The notes under the pieces: model-generated
Seen by the model: only the letters and a program-made list of their open reading frames with translations
What the model was told of the DNA's origin: nothing
Database searches by the model: none
DNA from: Eutreptiella sp. 'Long Island Sound 2002'
Taxonomy: Eukaryota; Euglenozoa; Euglenophyceae; Eutreptiales; Eutreptiaceae
Assembly (NCBI GenBank): GCA_964036045.1
Contig: OZ038387.1
Span: 19,370,794-19,434,793 of the forward strand
DNA length: 64,000 nucleotides
Direction of reading: 5' to 3'
Translations under genes and position numbers: made by a program
Shown: positions 32,330 to 43,010 of the stretch, piece by piece
Numbering within the stretch: position 1 is the first letter of the stretch
Layout of the letters: every line of letters starts with the position of its first letter

Positions 32330-35221
32330 CCTTGTTGCCCCATTTTGGCACCCACCTCTTTGGGGTACCTCTTGCAGCTTGCTGCAGCCCAGTGGGCCTA
32401 GGTACGGGGGTCTAGGCGTCGGTTAGGGCAATTTTGAGGGGTCCAGGGTACGGCGACATTACATCCCACATTGATGCTTTTGTTCAATCCCCAAAAGTGG
32501 ATTTGGTCCCCTATGCTCACTGTTTGGAGCCTTCTCCACCAGCGCAGTGTGTTGTCTACACGAAGCACTTGTGTTCCGATTGCCTCGCCAATCACACAGT
32601 CCCATGCCATTAAAAACTGTGGTCCTCACATACTACTAGGGTCATCATTTTGAATGTGTGGTGCCATTTTCTTGCTCCGTGCGGCGTCTGTATGGGTGGC
32701 CATAATTAAAAACGCTATAATCAAACACACAAGAGGCACCGGTTTCAAATTTGACTGTTTTTAAATGCAACCACAACAATATTCACTAATTTGGAGCAAG
32801 AAAGTAATTGTGTGGCATCACAAGCTTTGGCGGTGCATGAGGTAGTGTTCCAAGTAAATTTCCCCGTGTTTGACAGCCACTGGTACAAGGGTGAGATACG
32901 TCCTTTTTCAGGATTGGAGAAGGAGGAAAATAACACCTGCTACCACGCGCATCGTGCTGAAACAACGAGCCCACCTCCCCCTAACGTTGTGTGTATTGGG
33001 CAGTGTGTGCCCAGTGGTGGCGCAGGAAAGTCCTACACCATGCGGACTGGTCTCTCCCACAAGTTGCGCTGGCTGAAGTGCACAGGGCAATATGGTACAG
33101 GGCTGCTGCAGGCCAAGCCTTCCCTTGCTTTACTGGAGTGGAGCCCCTACCTGGGGGGTGCCTGGCGCGTGCCTTACCCAGAACAATTTCCCCTGGGGAG
33201 TCAAATACCAGGGGACGCCAGCAATTTTGGACCCCAAGCACTATCTATGGATTTTCTGCACCCCAGGGGGGGTGGGGGTCCTGCCCAAGAGGCAGGCACC
33301 CCCCCACCACACACACACACACAATTGGACTCAATGCAATAAAACAGGCATTACAACGGTTGCTGTGATGTCCTCTTAACTACGAAGGGGCACGAGCATA
33401 AGAAACCTGCAGCCCACTGATGGCCTGCCCCTACACCCTGCTGGTCATTGAAACCAGGTTCAGGAGGCGGTATTCAGATTTTGGACACCATGTGAACTTG
33501 GAAGTACAAAGCTAACCGTTTGCATTGATGTGCAAATGCCATGGGAACATGGTTGCAGAACAGTATCAACTATTTTTTCAAGGTTGTTTTGAGACTTGCA
33601 TGGAAACGATTGGAACCTCTAGTGCTGCAAGTTTTCGAGTATTTTTTACCGCTTGTCGTAAAAGAAACCAAAGCCACATAAGTGAAGTCCCATACGATCA
33701 TTGGACACCAGAGCTACCGAATTCATTTCTCCTATGACTCACGGTCGATTGTTCTACTGCTAGCAATAGAAATCTTCAAAATTTGAGAAATTGCAGGTGA
33801 AAATGGAGTTACACCAGCATATCCATATATCCATGGGCCGCAACACGTTGCTAGCTCGGCGTGTAGTGGGGGTTGCATGGTGCTTCGAATGACTAGTCAA
33901 TTGTCTTTTTGAGAATCAGCTGAACCATTTGTCATATTGATAATGAGAGTACAAACAATATCATGGGGGCCAGATCATCTATGGCTGCATCCCACCTCCC
34001 AATGAGAATTGTGTGGTGGCTAGCTCTTGGTGTGCTGGGAGGAGAGCCCGGCATGGCACCCTCAATCCAACCAGGTGTGATGTCACCCATGAAATTGAAC
34101 TTGGTGTCTATAGACGAAGGACATCCACTATACAATCTAGCCAGTAGCGCCCTCCGCCTCAAGCATGCGACCTGCTTAGATACAGCTTGTCTATAATCCT
34201 CCTACTGATTGAACATGGGTTCTGATGGTAATTTCAATCCAGATGATTTCTTTTGCGTGGTTTCGGCAGTTTGGCACATGGTCATGTCCCTTGGGGGGCT
34301 CCTGACCGGTCGGTCCGTCCACGGACCAGCCACAAAGAGCCCAACCCAGGGGGCATGGCGGGGTGCCATCAGCCCAAGAGGCCTTGAGACTGTGCATTCG
34401 GAGGTCAGGTCTTCAGTAGTGCCACACCAGGGACCGTAGCCGTGGTGTGTGTTACCGGAAAAGCGGTGTCCCAACCCAACTCAACCCCCCCCCCCAGGGC
34501 TCCAAAAATGCTGGTGGGAAGTCAGTGTATGGATTGCAGCCAAGTAACCTCCATGGCCCCATGTTGCTTCAGCAGTACAGCTTCGCTCTTGTCTCTCTGC
34601 CCTGCGCCTCTGCAGCCAACCTCCCGGGCCCCTTCCAACGTCATCCTGGTGTCTCTGTCCTCATCAATCCGTAATCTGCCCAGGCTCCCTGGGCCCTACG
34701 GAGCGGAGCGTCTCGGCTGCCCCAGCGGTGTCCCCATATTGACCGCCACCACAACCGCCCCTAATGTCGTGCCATTGCACCGGAGACTCCCATCCTGATG
34801 GGCCGATGGGCGTAAGCGTTTGTCAGGGCGCTGGCCGACCCACTCCCGTTTCGGCCTACTGAAGGGGTGGCCTGGGAGACCTGCTATTGTATGTTTGTCT
34901 ATGTGCTTGCTTGCTACGGCTGAGAAGTGTATCACATAGGCTAATCCATGCGACAACCCAAAACTGTGAAATTTGGGGGCAAACGATGCATAATGGCTGC
35001 AAAAGGCATTCAGGTGCTCAGTCCCGTCAGAGTCTCTGCTCCCATCAGCAAGAGCAGCAGATCGATGGCAGCGATGCCACACGGCCTGTTGCATGTGAAT
35101 GGAGGCAAAGCTTTGGGGCCTGTGCGGCCAGTACATAGATGGCACCCATGCAGCACAGGGGTCAGCTCTTCCTCTACGCTAATTTCGGCCTCCTTCTTGA
35201 CAAGAGCGGCAAACAGATGTG
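32330..35221. other. mixed DNA, unassigned
   Basis: No secure gene. A plus-strand frame (32,791-33,342) carries a P-loop-like GGAGKSYTM near 33,020-33,045, listed separately. A (CA)n run lies at 33,307-33,321 and a C-run at 34,486-34,495. Minus-strand frames at 34,700-35,220 partly repeat the intron/exon borders of the EGF-TM gene (GCATGCAACAG|GCCG at 35,311 resembles ACATGCAACAG|GCCG near 35,080), which suggests a diverged internal duplication. Confidence 0.35.
33017..33053 (+). CDS. possible kinesin-like P-loop exon
   Basis: After an acceptor-like TGTGTGCCCAG the frame reads GGAGKSYTMR, matching the G-x-G-A-G-K-S/T-Y-T-M P-loop of kinesin motor domains. The peptide then leaves the kinesin pattern at a possible donor (CTG|GTCTCT). 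One short motif is weak evidence; chance or a relic is possible. Confidence 0.2.
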
Positions 35222-35656
35222 TCAAAACTCCTCTGTGTCTGTCGCGGGTTGGTCAGCAAGAGGAATGAGGATATCCCCTTCTTCTAGGATGTCCTCCTTG
35301 AAATCAGCCCGGCCTGTTGCATGCGAAAATATCGTTCGGTGCTGGTGGGGGGGGGGGGGGTGCACACCTGGTATATAGATGGCAGCCAGCAGCATAGATA
35401 CCACAATGAGCAGCGTCTCCGTCAAATGTGCCACGTTGCTCTGCAGTTGAGGGACACCAAAGACCATCAAGTTCAGGGAAGTCCTCAGGGGAAAGACATT
35501 CAGGGGGAAAGCTGTTGTGATGGCAACACCTGAGGCAGAATGGCACATACAGGGGCACGGATATGGGCACAAGAGCAATTGGATGGCACCGGCATAGGGG
35601 CATGCACATGGCACAGGCGTTGGCACTGGGGGTGGTTCCCGCACACTCCAGGGACG
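35222..35656 (-). CDS. EGF-TM protein, last three exons
   Basis: Three minus-strand exons fit in phase. Exon a (35,656-35,530; acceptor TCTTCCCCTGCAG, donor CTCAG|GTGTTG) encodes an EGF-like module with six cysteines (C-x5-C-x3-C-x11-C-x-C-x7-C) and ends on a codon boundary. Exon b (35,440-35,368; acceptor CCCTCAACTGCAG, donor CCAG|GTGTGC) starts in that phase and encodes a TM helix, TLLIVVSMLLAAIYI. It leaves one base, which exon c (35,313-35,222; acceptor GCATGCAACAG) completes. Exon c encodes an acidic cytosolic tail (DFKEDILEEGDILIPL) ending in TGA. The product is therefore a type I membrane protein with at least one membrane-proximal EGF repeat. Upstream exons are probably above 35,660 but I could not join them. 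Introns are about 54-90 bp; the second contains a C-run on the minus strand. Ligand and role are unknown. Confidence 0.6.
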   Translation of the reverse strand, partial: RPWSVREPPPVPTPVPCACPYAGAIQLLLCPYPCPCMCHSASGVAITTAFPLNVFPLRTSLNLMVFGVPQLQSNVAHLTETLLIVVSMLLAAIYIPGVHPPPPHQHRTIFSHATGRADFKEDILEEGDILIPLADQPATDTEEF

Positions 35657-35659
35657 CTG

Positions 35660-36235
35660 CAGGGGAAGAGAAACCCGTTGTAATGCAGCTTCCCCAAAGC
35701 GTTCTCAAAAATGCACTGTCACGGATGAAGATGAAACAGTTAGACTTGTGCCTCAGCTTGACCGGCGCTTTCTTGGATGGCCTCAAATGTAGCCTTCTCC
35801 ACCACATTGCATTGGCAATATGGGCATCAACCTTGGCAGTTCGAATCTTGGGGAGATGGATATGTGCCTGCTGCCGACCCTCTATCTTTGCCCTTCTCTT
35901 TTTGTGTGCAATATTGTTCACATAAGGTGATGACAGTAGTGCTCGCCACTCTTCCGACTCTGAATCTTCCCAGTCTACGTTTGCAAAATGGAATAAAGTG
36001 TCTCATCACCTTCGTCCACAAGCACAAGCAAATCATACGGCCCCCTAGGCTCCACAATGACAAGTTTCATTTGCAAATGTTCTTGTAAAAGCAATGTCCA
36101 AGTGGAAATTGAAGTGCAAAACCCGACATTGTCCCATGGTAGTCCACATGGAGAACAAAATTCAGTGGCAGGTCACCAAAAGAATCTACACCCCTAGGAC
36201 TGGTAGGTTTGTGTTCCGCTGCACCAGGCACCGTA
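35660..36235 (-). other. probable upstream part of the EGF-TM gene, unresolved
   Basis: Minus-strand open sequence (for example KIRTAKVDAHIANAMWWRRL) follows a pyrimidine-rich acceptor candidate (CCATCTCCCCAAG near 35,852), but no donor gives the phase needed by exon a. Nothing else is recognisable here. Confidence 0.3.
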
Positions 36236-36239
36236 CGTG

Positions 36240-36510
36240 AAGCAACCCTACTTGGGGGAAAGGGATATCGTGGGGCTGGGTGTATAGGCCCTGCAGTAAG
36301 GAGGGTCTAGACAGCCGCAAGGCTGCTGAACTTTTCCTGCAAAAGTGCAGGTTTTTCATGGGTTTACCCCGTGAGATCCAGGGTGACAATCAGTCAATTA
36401 TCAGCAGCACTTTCTTCAATGCCTTGTGCAATTTGGCCGGCATAGAACACGCCAAGTTGATTATTTATTGCCCGAAGTCAAACGGCGGAGCATGGTCATG
36501 CACATACTGA
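36240..36510 (+). pseudogene. Ty3/gypsy-type integrase fragment
   Basis: The plus-strand frame contains AAELFLQKCRFFMGLPREIQ, then GDNQSIISSTFFNALC, then AGIEHAKLIIYCPKSNGG. This follows the retroelement integrase core: helix, G-L-P-x-x-I, the catalytic D-N pair, F-x-x-L-C, G-I-x-H and Y-x-P-x-S-N-G. The conserved Glu expected just after SNG is lost (SNGGAWSC). The N-terminal zinc-binding part, the first catalytic Asp, reverse transcriptase and LTRs are not visible. It is a fossil fragment directly upstream of the CCATTA/CCATA arrays. Confidence 0.7.
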
Positions 36511-36597
36511 GAGTGCGTTGATAGGGCAGGGGTATGACCATTGTCAATTCTACTACAGCTACCACTGCCACCACCTATTCGATTCTCATTACTAGCA

Positions 36598-36652
36598 GTA
36601 CCATTACCATTACCATTTACCATCACCATTACCATTGCCATTTTCAATCAAT
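36598..36652 (+). repeat. degenerate (CCATTA)n microsatellite
   Basis: Imperfect CCATTA/CCATCA units that grade into the perfect CCATA array starting at 36,657. Confidence 0.75.
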
Positions 36653-36656
36653 CAGT

Positions 36657-36787
36657 TACATACCACACCATACCATACCATACCATACCATACCATACCA
36701 TACCATACCATACCATACCATACCATACCATACCATACCATACCATACCATACCATACCATACCATACCATACCATACCATACCATA
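36657..36787 (+). repeat. (CCATA)n pentanucleotide array 1
   Basis: About 25 perfect tandem CCATA units. They directly abut a truncated copy of the retroelement 3' region at 36,788. Confidence 0.95.
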
Positions 36788-37085
36788 CGGCCCCCAGGCA
36801 ACGCAACCAGCTCACCGCAGGTCCCTCGGCCCGCGGAGGGGCCCGCGCCGGGCACACCGGCGCCCTTGCGCACGCGCCCTCCGCAGCATGGCCTGCAGGA
36901 CGCGCCCTCCCCCGGCACGCCCACCGACCCCACTGTGTGGGGCGCTCAGGGCCACTACCGACCGCCGGCTGGACCGCCCGCACCCCCCCGCGACCGCCAC
37001 GGGCCCCGCACCCGCATGGCGCCGCGTCCGACCCGGCCGCCCGCCGCTACCCATGCGCCCGGCCGGGGCCGCGACCCCCCGCCGG
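36788..37085 (+). mobile_element. truncated copy of retroelement 3' tail
   Basis: Closely similar to 51,012-51,295 over the CCCCCAGGCAACGCAACC start through CCCATGCGCCCGGCC, with scattered substitutions. It is cut on the left by the CCATA array and runs into segment A on the right. Confidence 0.85.
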
Positions 37086-37744
37086 CTGTGCCGCGCGGCC
37101 TCCCGTACACAAGGCACAGGGACAGGCACCAGGGGACAGCACCTGAACCGAACACGGCACGCCAGCAACTGTAAACCCATGTTCGTGCTCTTGTGCTCCC
37201 GCCCTTGTGCCCTCCCTCCCCCATGACCGACGCGCGCGCGCGCCCGCACTACCGGGGACGAGGCGGCCACAACACAGCTCCAGCAAAGGTGACTAGGCGC
37301 CGGCAGACCGCAACTCCCAAGCCTCCCCTCGCCCCCGTAGAAGGCTAGAAGCACGGGCCAGCGCCCCCGGCCACGCCACGGCCGCACACGAGGAACGGCC
37401 ACCTCGGCGGGATGTTCGGGCAAGGCGCGGAGTGTCCGTGGACCCGGGCGTGCCTTCCCCACCCCAAGGTCACCGCCCCACCCTCCACCCCCACCACAGC
37501 CGCTTCGCACAGGACGAGTAACTCTCCCCCCACGAAACGGGGGAGGGCTCCAGGGTGACTTCCACAGGTGGCCCCACCCTCCTCCACGCGCCCCCCCCCC
37601 CCCCACTCCACGGCGGCCCCCCCACCCCTCGGTCGTCGTCGGCACACGCCCGGCTAGCGTGACGCCGGCCGACTGCTCCCTTGCGCCCTGCCCAGGGAGA
37701 GCGTGTCTGGCAATTTCTCCCGCCGGCACGTGCTGGGTGCCTTC
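37086..37744 (+). repeat. segment A, inverted partner of 54,353-55,018
   Basis: GC-rich non-coding block beginning GCCGGCTGTGCCGCGCGGCC and ending GCACGTGCTGGGTGCCTTCA. The reverse complement is present, about the same length, at 54,353-55,018. Its last third is also present, diverged, as the end of monomers 1 and 2. Confidence 0.85.
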
Positions 37745-37832
37745 ACAACAACAACAACAACAACATACTACCATACCATACCATACCATACCATACCATA
37801 CCATGGCATACCATACCATACTATACCATATA
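37745..37832 (+). repeat. (CAA)n-(CCATA)n junction 1
   Basis: Seven CAA units followed by about 13 CCATA units with a few substitutions. The same two-part junction occurs at 39,854-39,968, 41,949-42,015 and, inverted, at 54,292-54,352. Confidence 0.9.
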
Positions 37833-39972
37833 GCGGAGTCCCCCCCGGCGAATCCGAGGTTCTTCCTCGAAGGGGCCCACGAGCCCAGGGGACGCCACCG
37901 GGTATTTTCGGCCAAGCCGGACGAAGCTCCCACCGGCGACCCCCCCCCCGCATGGGTGGGTGCACGCGACAACCGCCAGCCCCCCCCCCCCCCCTCAGCC
38001 CCCCCCAAAAAGAGACTCTGGCGCGGAGGGTTGGGGATATAGTCCCATGCCGCGCGGCCATGAATCGACATGGCCCTACACCGGGCGATACACGCCCGCC
38101 CCCCCCCCCTCGCTCAAGAGGGGCCCCCGTCGTCCCCCGGGCAGGGAGCAACCCCCCCCCCCCCCCCCCTCAAGGAGCGGCCGCCCTCGGGGGCCCTCGC
38201 CCAGCCCCCGGGGGCCTCTCGGGATTCGGCCCCGAGCCAGCACAGCCCTCCAGCCCCTCCCCCCCCCCGGCCGCAGCCCTAGGGCCCACCCGGTCTCCCA
38301 CGCGCCGGCCCACGCACTACCGGGACCCGGGCCTCGGAGCCCCGGTGCCCAGCCCAGCCCGCCCCCCCGGTGTCCCTCCGGCGGGGCCCGTCCCGGTCCG
38401 GTTCGGCCGCGAGGGGACGGTGTGGCACTCCCCCCGCCTCCACCAGGATTCGCCCCCGTGGATGGTGCTCGGCGGGATTCGTCCCCGCCGAGCGGGGTGC
38501 GGGCCCCATCGCCGTCCGCAGCCCCCCCGTCACCAGCAGCGCCCCGGGCTCCCCGGCCGACTTTGGCCAGCCCCGGCCGCGCACCCGCTACGGACGGCCA
38601 CACGGTGACGCTTGGCGGCCGAGCGCACCGACCCCCTTCCCCCCGAGCACGCGCGCACACGCCCCTCCCACGCCCCCCCCCCCCCCCCCTCTCCCCGCAC
38701 ACGCCGCCCCTCCCTCCCGGTCCCCTCCCTTCCTTTTCGCCTCACAGGTGCAACGAGAGAACCAACCTCGCGCCGTGACGTCAAGACAACTACGGGCCCC
38801 CCACCGCCGGCGGGGGTCCCAGGCCTACTCCCTCACTCCTGCGCCCCCCCCCCCCCCCCGCCCCCAGCACGCCAGGGCCGCACCAGCTGTGCTGTGCAGG
38901 CCCCACAGGCACCCCCGCACGCCAGGGCCGCACCAGCAGTGCTGTGCAGGTCCCACAGCAACCCCCGCACGCCAGGGCCGCACCAGCTGTGCTGTGCAGG
39001 CCCCACAGAAACCCCTGCACGCCAGGGCCGCACCAGCAGTGCTGTGCAGCCCCCACAGAAACCCCCGCACGCCAGGGCCGCACCAGCTGTGCTGTGCAGG
39101 CCCCACAGGAACCCCCGCACGCCAGGGCCGCACCAGCTGTGCTGTGCAGGCCCCACAGAAACCCCCGCACGCCAGGGCCGCACCAGCAGTGCTGTGCAGG
39201 CCCCACAGGAACCCCCGCACGCCAGGGCCGCACCAGCAGTGCTGTGCAGGCCCCACAGGAACCCCCGCACGCCAGGGCCGCACCAGCAGTGCTGTGCAGG
39301 CCCCACAGGAACCCCCGCACGCCAGGGCCGCACCAGCTGTGCTGTGCAGGCCCCACAGGAACCCCCGCACGCCAGGACCGCACCAGCTGTGCAGTGCAGG
39401 CCCCACGGGAAACGGGCAGCGCCCCCCCACGCCCGCGCTCGTGCGGTTCACGGGCACGCAGGCAGATTGCCCCTCCCCTGTCGTGGGGGAGCGGCGGCCG
39501 GAAGCAAGGGGAATCGGGGCCCCGCAGGTCCCCGAACAGGTGGTCCCTCCATCCAGCCCCCCCAACCCCGCTTCCGTCACGCACAGGTCGGGTCACCCTC
39601 CCCCCCGCAGCGGGGGAGGGCTCCAGGGTAACACACACAGGTGGCCCCTCCCGTGCGCGCGCACCCCCCCCCCTCCACACCACGGCGCCCCCCCCCCCCC
39701 CCTCCACACCACGGCGGCCCCCACCCCCCCCCCCCCCCTCGGTCGTTGTCGGCACACGCCCGGCCAGCGTGACGCCGGCCGACTGCTCCCTTGCGCCCTG
39801 CCCAGGGAGAGCGTGTCTGGCAATTACTCCCGCCGGCACGTGCTGGGTGCCCTAACAACAACAACAACAACATACCATACCATACCATACCATACCATGC
39901 CATACCATACCATACCATACCATACCATACCATACCATACCATACCATACCATACCATACCATACAATAACA
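37833..39972 (+). repeat. 5' monomer 1 (2,140 bp)
   Basis: Begins GCGGAGTCCCCCCCGGCG. It holds block B (to 38,867), the 50-bp minisatellite (38,868-39,411), block C (39,412-39,853) and a (CAA)n-(CCATA)n tract. The next monomer repeats it almost base for base except for length changes in C-runs. Long frames on both strands are compositional. By position it may supply promoter activity for the retroelement. Confidence 0.85.
38868..39411 (+). repeat. 50-bp minisatellite, about 11 units
   Basis: Unit starts CACGCCAGGGCCGCACCAGC, then AGTGCTGTGCAGG and CCCCACAGGAACCCCCG. Variation is limited to a few sites (AGCTG/AGCAG, GGAA/GAAA/GGCA). Not CRISPR: there are no unique spacers. Confidence 0.95.
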
Positions 39973-42017
39973 GCGGAGTCCCCCCCGGCGAATCCGAGGT
40001 TCTTCCTCGAAGGGGCCCACGAGCCCAGGGGACGCCACCGGGTTTTTTCGGCCGAGCCGGACGAAGCTCCCACCGGCGCCCCCCCCCCCGCAAGGGTGGG
40101 TGCACGCGACAACCGCCAGCCCCCCCCCCCCCCTCAGCCCCCCCAAAATGAGACTCCGGCGCGGAGGGTTGGGGATATAGTCCCATGCCGCGCGGCCATG
40201 AATCGACATGGCCCTACACCGGGCGATACACGCCCGCCCCCCCCCCCCCTCGCTCAAGAGGGGCCCCCGTCGTCCCCCGGGCAGGGAGCAACCCCCCCCC
40301 CCCCTCAAGGAGCGGCCGCCCTCGGGGGCCCTCGCCCAGCCCCCGGGGGCCTCTCGGGATTCGGCCCCGAGCCAGCACAGCCCTCCAGCCCCTCCCCCCC
40401 CCGGCCGCAGCCCTAGGGCCCACCCGGTCTCCCACGCGCCGGCCCACGCACTACCGGGACCCGGGCCTCGGAGCCCCGGTGCCCAGCCCAGCCCGCCCCC
40501 CCGGTGTCCCTCCGGCGGGGCCCGTCCCGGTCCGGTTCGGCCGCGAGGGGACGGTGTGGCACTCCCCCCGCCTCCACCAGGATTCGCCCCCGTGGATGGT
40601 GCTCGGCGGGATTCGTCCCCGCCGACGGGGTGCGGGCCCCATAGCCGTCCGCAGCCCCCCCGTCACCAGCAGCGCCCCGGGCTCCCCGGCCGACTTTGGC
40701 CAGCCCCGGCCGCGCACCCGCTACGGACGGCCACACGGTGACGCTTGGCGGCCGAGCGCACACCCCCGAGCACGCGCGCACACGCCCCTCCCACGCCCCC
40801 CCCCCCCTCTCCCCGCACACGCCGCCCCTCCCTCCCGGTCCCCTCCCTTCCTTTTCGCCTCACAGGTGCAGCGAGAGAACCAACCTCGCGCTGTGACGTC
40901 AAGACAACTACGGGCCCCCCACCGCCGGCGGGGGTCCCAGGCCTACTCCCTCACTCCTGCCCCCCCCCCCCCCCCTCGCCCCCAGCACGCCAGGGCCGCA
41001 CCAGCTGTGCTGTGCAGGCCCCACAGGAACCCCCGCACGCCAGGGCCGCACCAGCAGTGCTGTGCAGGCCCCACAGGAACCCCCGCACGCCAGGGCCGCA
41101 CCAGCAGTGCTGTGCAGGCCCCACAGAAACCCCTGCACGCCAGGGCCGCACCAGCAGTGCTGTGCAGCCCCCACAGAAACCCCCGCACGCCAGGACCGCA
41201 CCAGCTGTGCTGTGCAGGCCCCACAGAAACCCCCGCACGCCAGGGCCGCACCAGCAGTGCTGTGCAGGCCCCACAGAAACCCCCGCACGCCAGGGCCGCA
41301 CCAGCAGTGCTGTGCAGGCCCCACAGGCACCCCCGCACGCCAGGGCCGCACCAGTAGTGCTGTGCAGGCCCCACAGGAACCCGCGCACGTCAGGGCCGCA
41401 CCAGCAGTGCTGTGCAGGCCCCACAAGAACCCCCGCACGCTAGGGCCGCAACAGCAGTGCTGTGCAGGCCCCACAGGAACCCCCGCACGCCAGGGCCGCA
41501 CCAGCTGTGCTGTGCAGGCCCCACGGGAAACGGGCAGCGCCCCCCCACGCCCGCGCTCGTGCGGTTCAGGGGCACGCAGGCAGATTGCCCCCTCCCCTGT
41601 CGTGGGGGAGCGGCGGCCGGAAGCAAGGAGAATCGGGGCCCCGCAGGTCCCCGAACAGGTGGTCCCTCCATCCAGCCCCCCCACCCGCCTCCGTCACGCA
41701 CAGGTCGGGTCACCCTCCCATCCGCAGCGGGGGAGGGCCCCAATGTAACACACACAGGTAGCTCCTCCCTCCTCCATGCGCGCGCACCCCCCCCCCCCCC
41801 TCCACACCATGGCGGCCCCCAACCGCACCCCCCTCGGTCGTTGTCGGCACACGCCCGGCCAGCGTGACGCCGGCCGACTGCTCCCTTGCGCCCTGCCTAG
41901 GGAGAGCGTGTCTGGCAATTTCTCCCGCCGGCACGTGCTGGGTGCCTTCACAACAACAACAACAACAACAACATACCATACAATACCATACCATACCATA
42001 CCATACCATACCATATA
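39973..42017 (+). repeat. 5' monomer 2 (2,045 bp)
   Basis: Same B, minisatellite, C, (CAA)n-(CCATA)n order as monomer 1. Most of the 95-bp length difference comes from a shorter CCATA tract and shorter C-runs. Confidence 0.85.
40986..41525 (+). repeat. 50-bp minisatellite, second array, about 11 units
   Basis: Homologous to the array at 38,868-39,411, with the same unit and a similar order of variants at its start and end, which indicates that the whole monomer was duplicated with the array inside. Confidence 0.95.
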
Positions 42018-43010
42018 GCGGAGTCCCCCCCGGCGAATCCGAGGTTCTTCCTCGAGGGGACCCACGAGCCCAAGGGACGCCACGGGTTTTTTCGGCCAAG
42101 CCGGACGGAGCTCCCACCGGCGAACCCCCCCCCCCCCCCCGCATGGGTGGGTGCACACGACAACCGCCAGCCCCCCCCCCCCCCTCAGCCCCCCCACAAA
42201 GGGACTCTGGCGCGGAGGGTTGGGGATATAGTCCCATGCCGCGCGGCCATGAATCGACATGGCCCTACAACGGGCGATACACCGCTCCCCCCCCCCTCGC
42301 TCAAGAGGGGCCCCGTCGTCCCCCGGGCAGGGAGCAACCCCCCCCCCCCCCCTCAAGGAAGGGCCGCCCTCGGGGGCCCTCGCCCAGCCCCCGGGGGCCT
42401 CTCGGGGTTCGCCCCCCAGCCCGCCCGGCCCTTCCACGCCCCCCCTCACCAGCCACAGCCCAGAGGCCCGCCCGGTCTCCCCCGCGCCGGCCCACATCCA
42501 CCAGGGACCCGGGCCCCGGAGCCCCGGTGCCCAGCCCCGCCCGCCCCCCCGGTATCCATCCGGCGGGGCCCGTCCCGGTCTGGTTCGGCCGCGAGGGGAC
42601 GGCGTGGCGCTCCCCCCCGCCTCTACCAGGATTCGCCCCCGTGGATGATGCTCGGCGGGATTCGTCCCCGCCGAGCGGGGTGCGGGCCCCTCCGCTGACC
42701 GTGGCCCCCAGCGCCGCGGGCGCCCCGGGCTCCCCGGCCGACTTTGGCCAGCCCCGGCCGCCCCTCTTCCCCGGTCAGCCGAACGGTGGCGCTCGCGGCT
42801 GAGCACACCGCAACCCCTCCCCCTCGCGCGCGCGCCCGCCAACCGGCCCACAGCCCCCCCCCCCCCTCCCCGCGTGCACACCAGGCCCCTCCTCCCCTCC
42901 ACACCCCCTCTCCTTCTTCACAGGTTGCCGACGCCACCGAGGTGGGCTTCCGCAGCCGCCGACGGGCGGACGCCTGGCCGACGAGGGGACCCCCCATACG
43001 CGGTGGGGGT
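42018..43010 (+). repeat. 5' monomer 3, truncated (block B only)
   Basis: Block B diverges from monomers 1 and 2 in its second half and lacks the minisatellite. It continues into segment D. Its reverse complement is at about 53,320-54,290. Confidence 0.8.

Noticed and set aside
36657-36787. Tyr-His-Thr-Ile-Pro repeat peptide from CCATA
   Set aside because: Microsatellite translation; open in every frame because the 5-bp unit lacks stops.
38868-41525. CRISPR-like regular repeats
   Set aside because: Units are contiguous with no unique spacers, and the genome is eukaryotic.
36812-41684. Many open frames of 100-590 codons on both strands
   Set aside because: They arise from GC-rich tandem monomers and the 50-bp minisatellite (a unit not divisible by three stays open in several frames); no domain in any frame.
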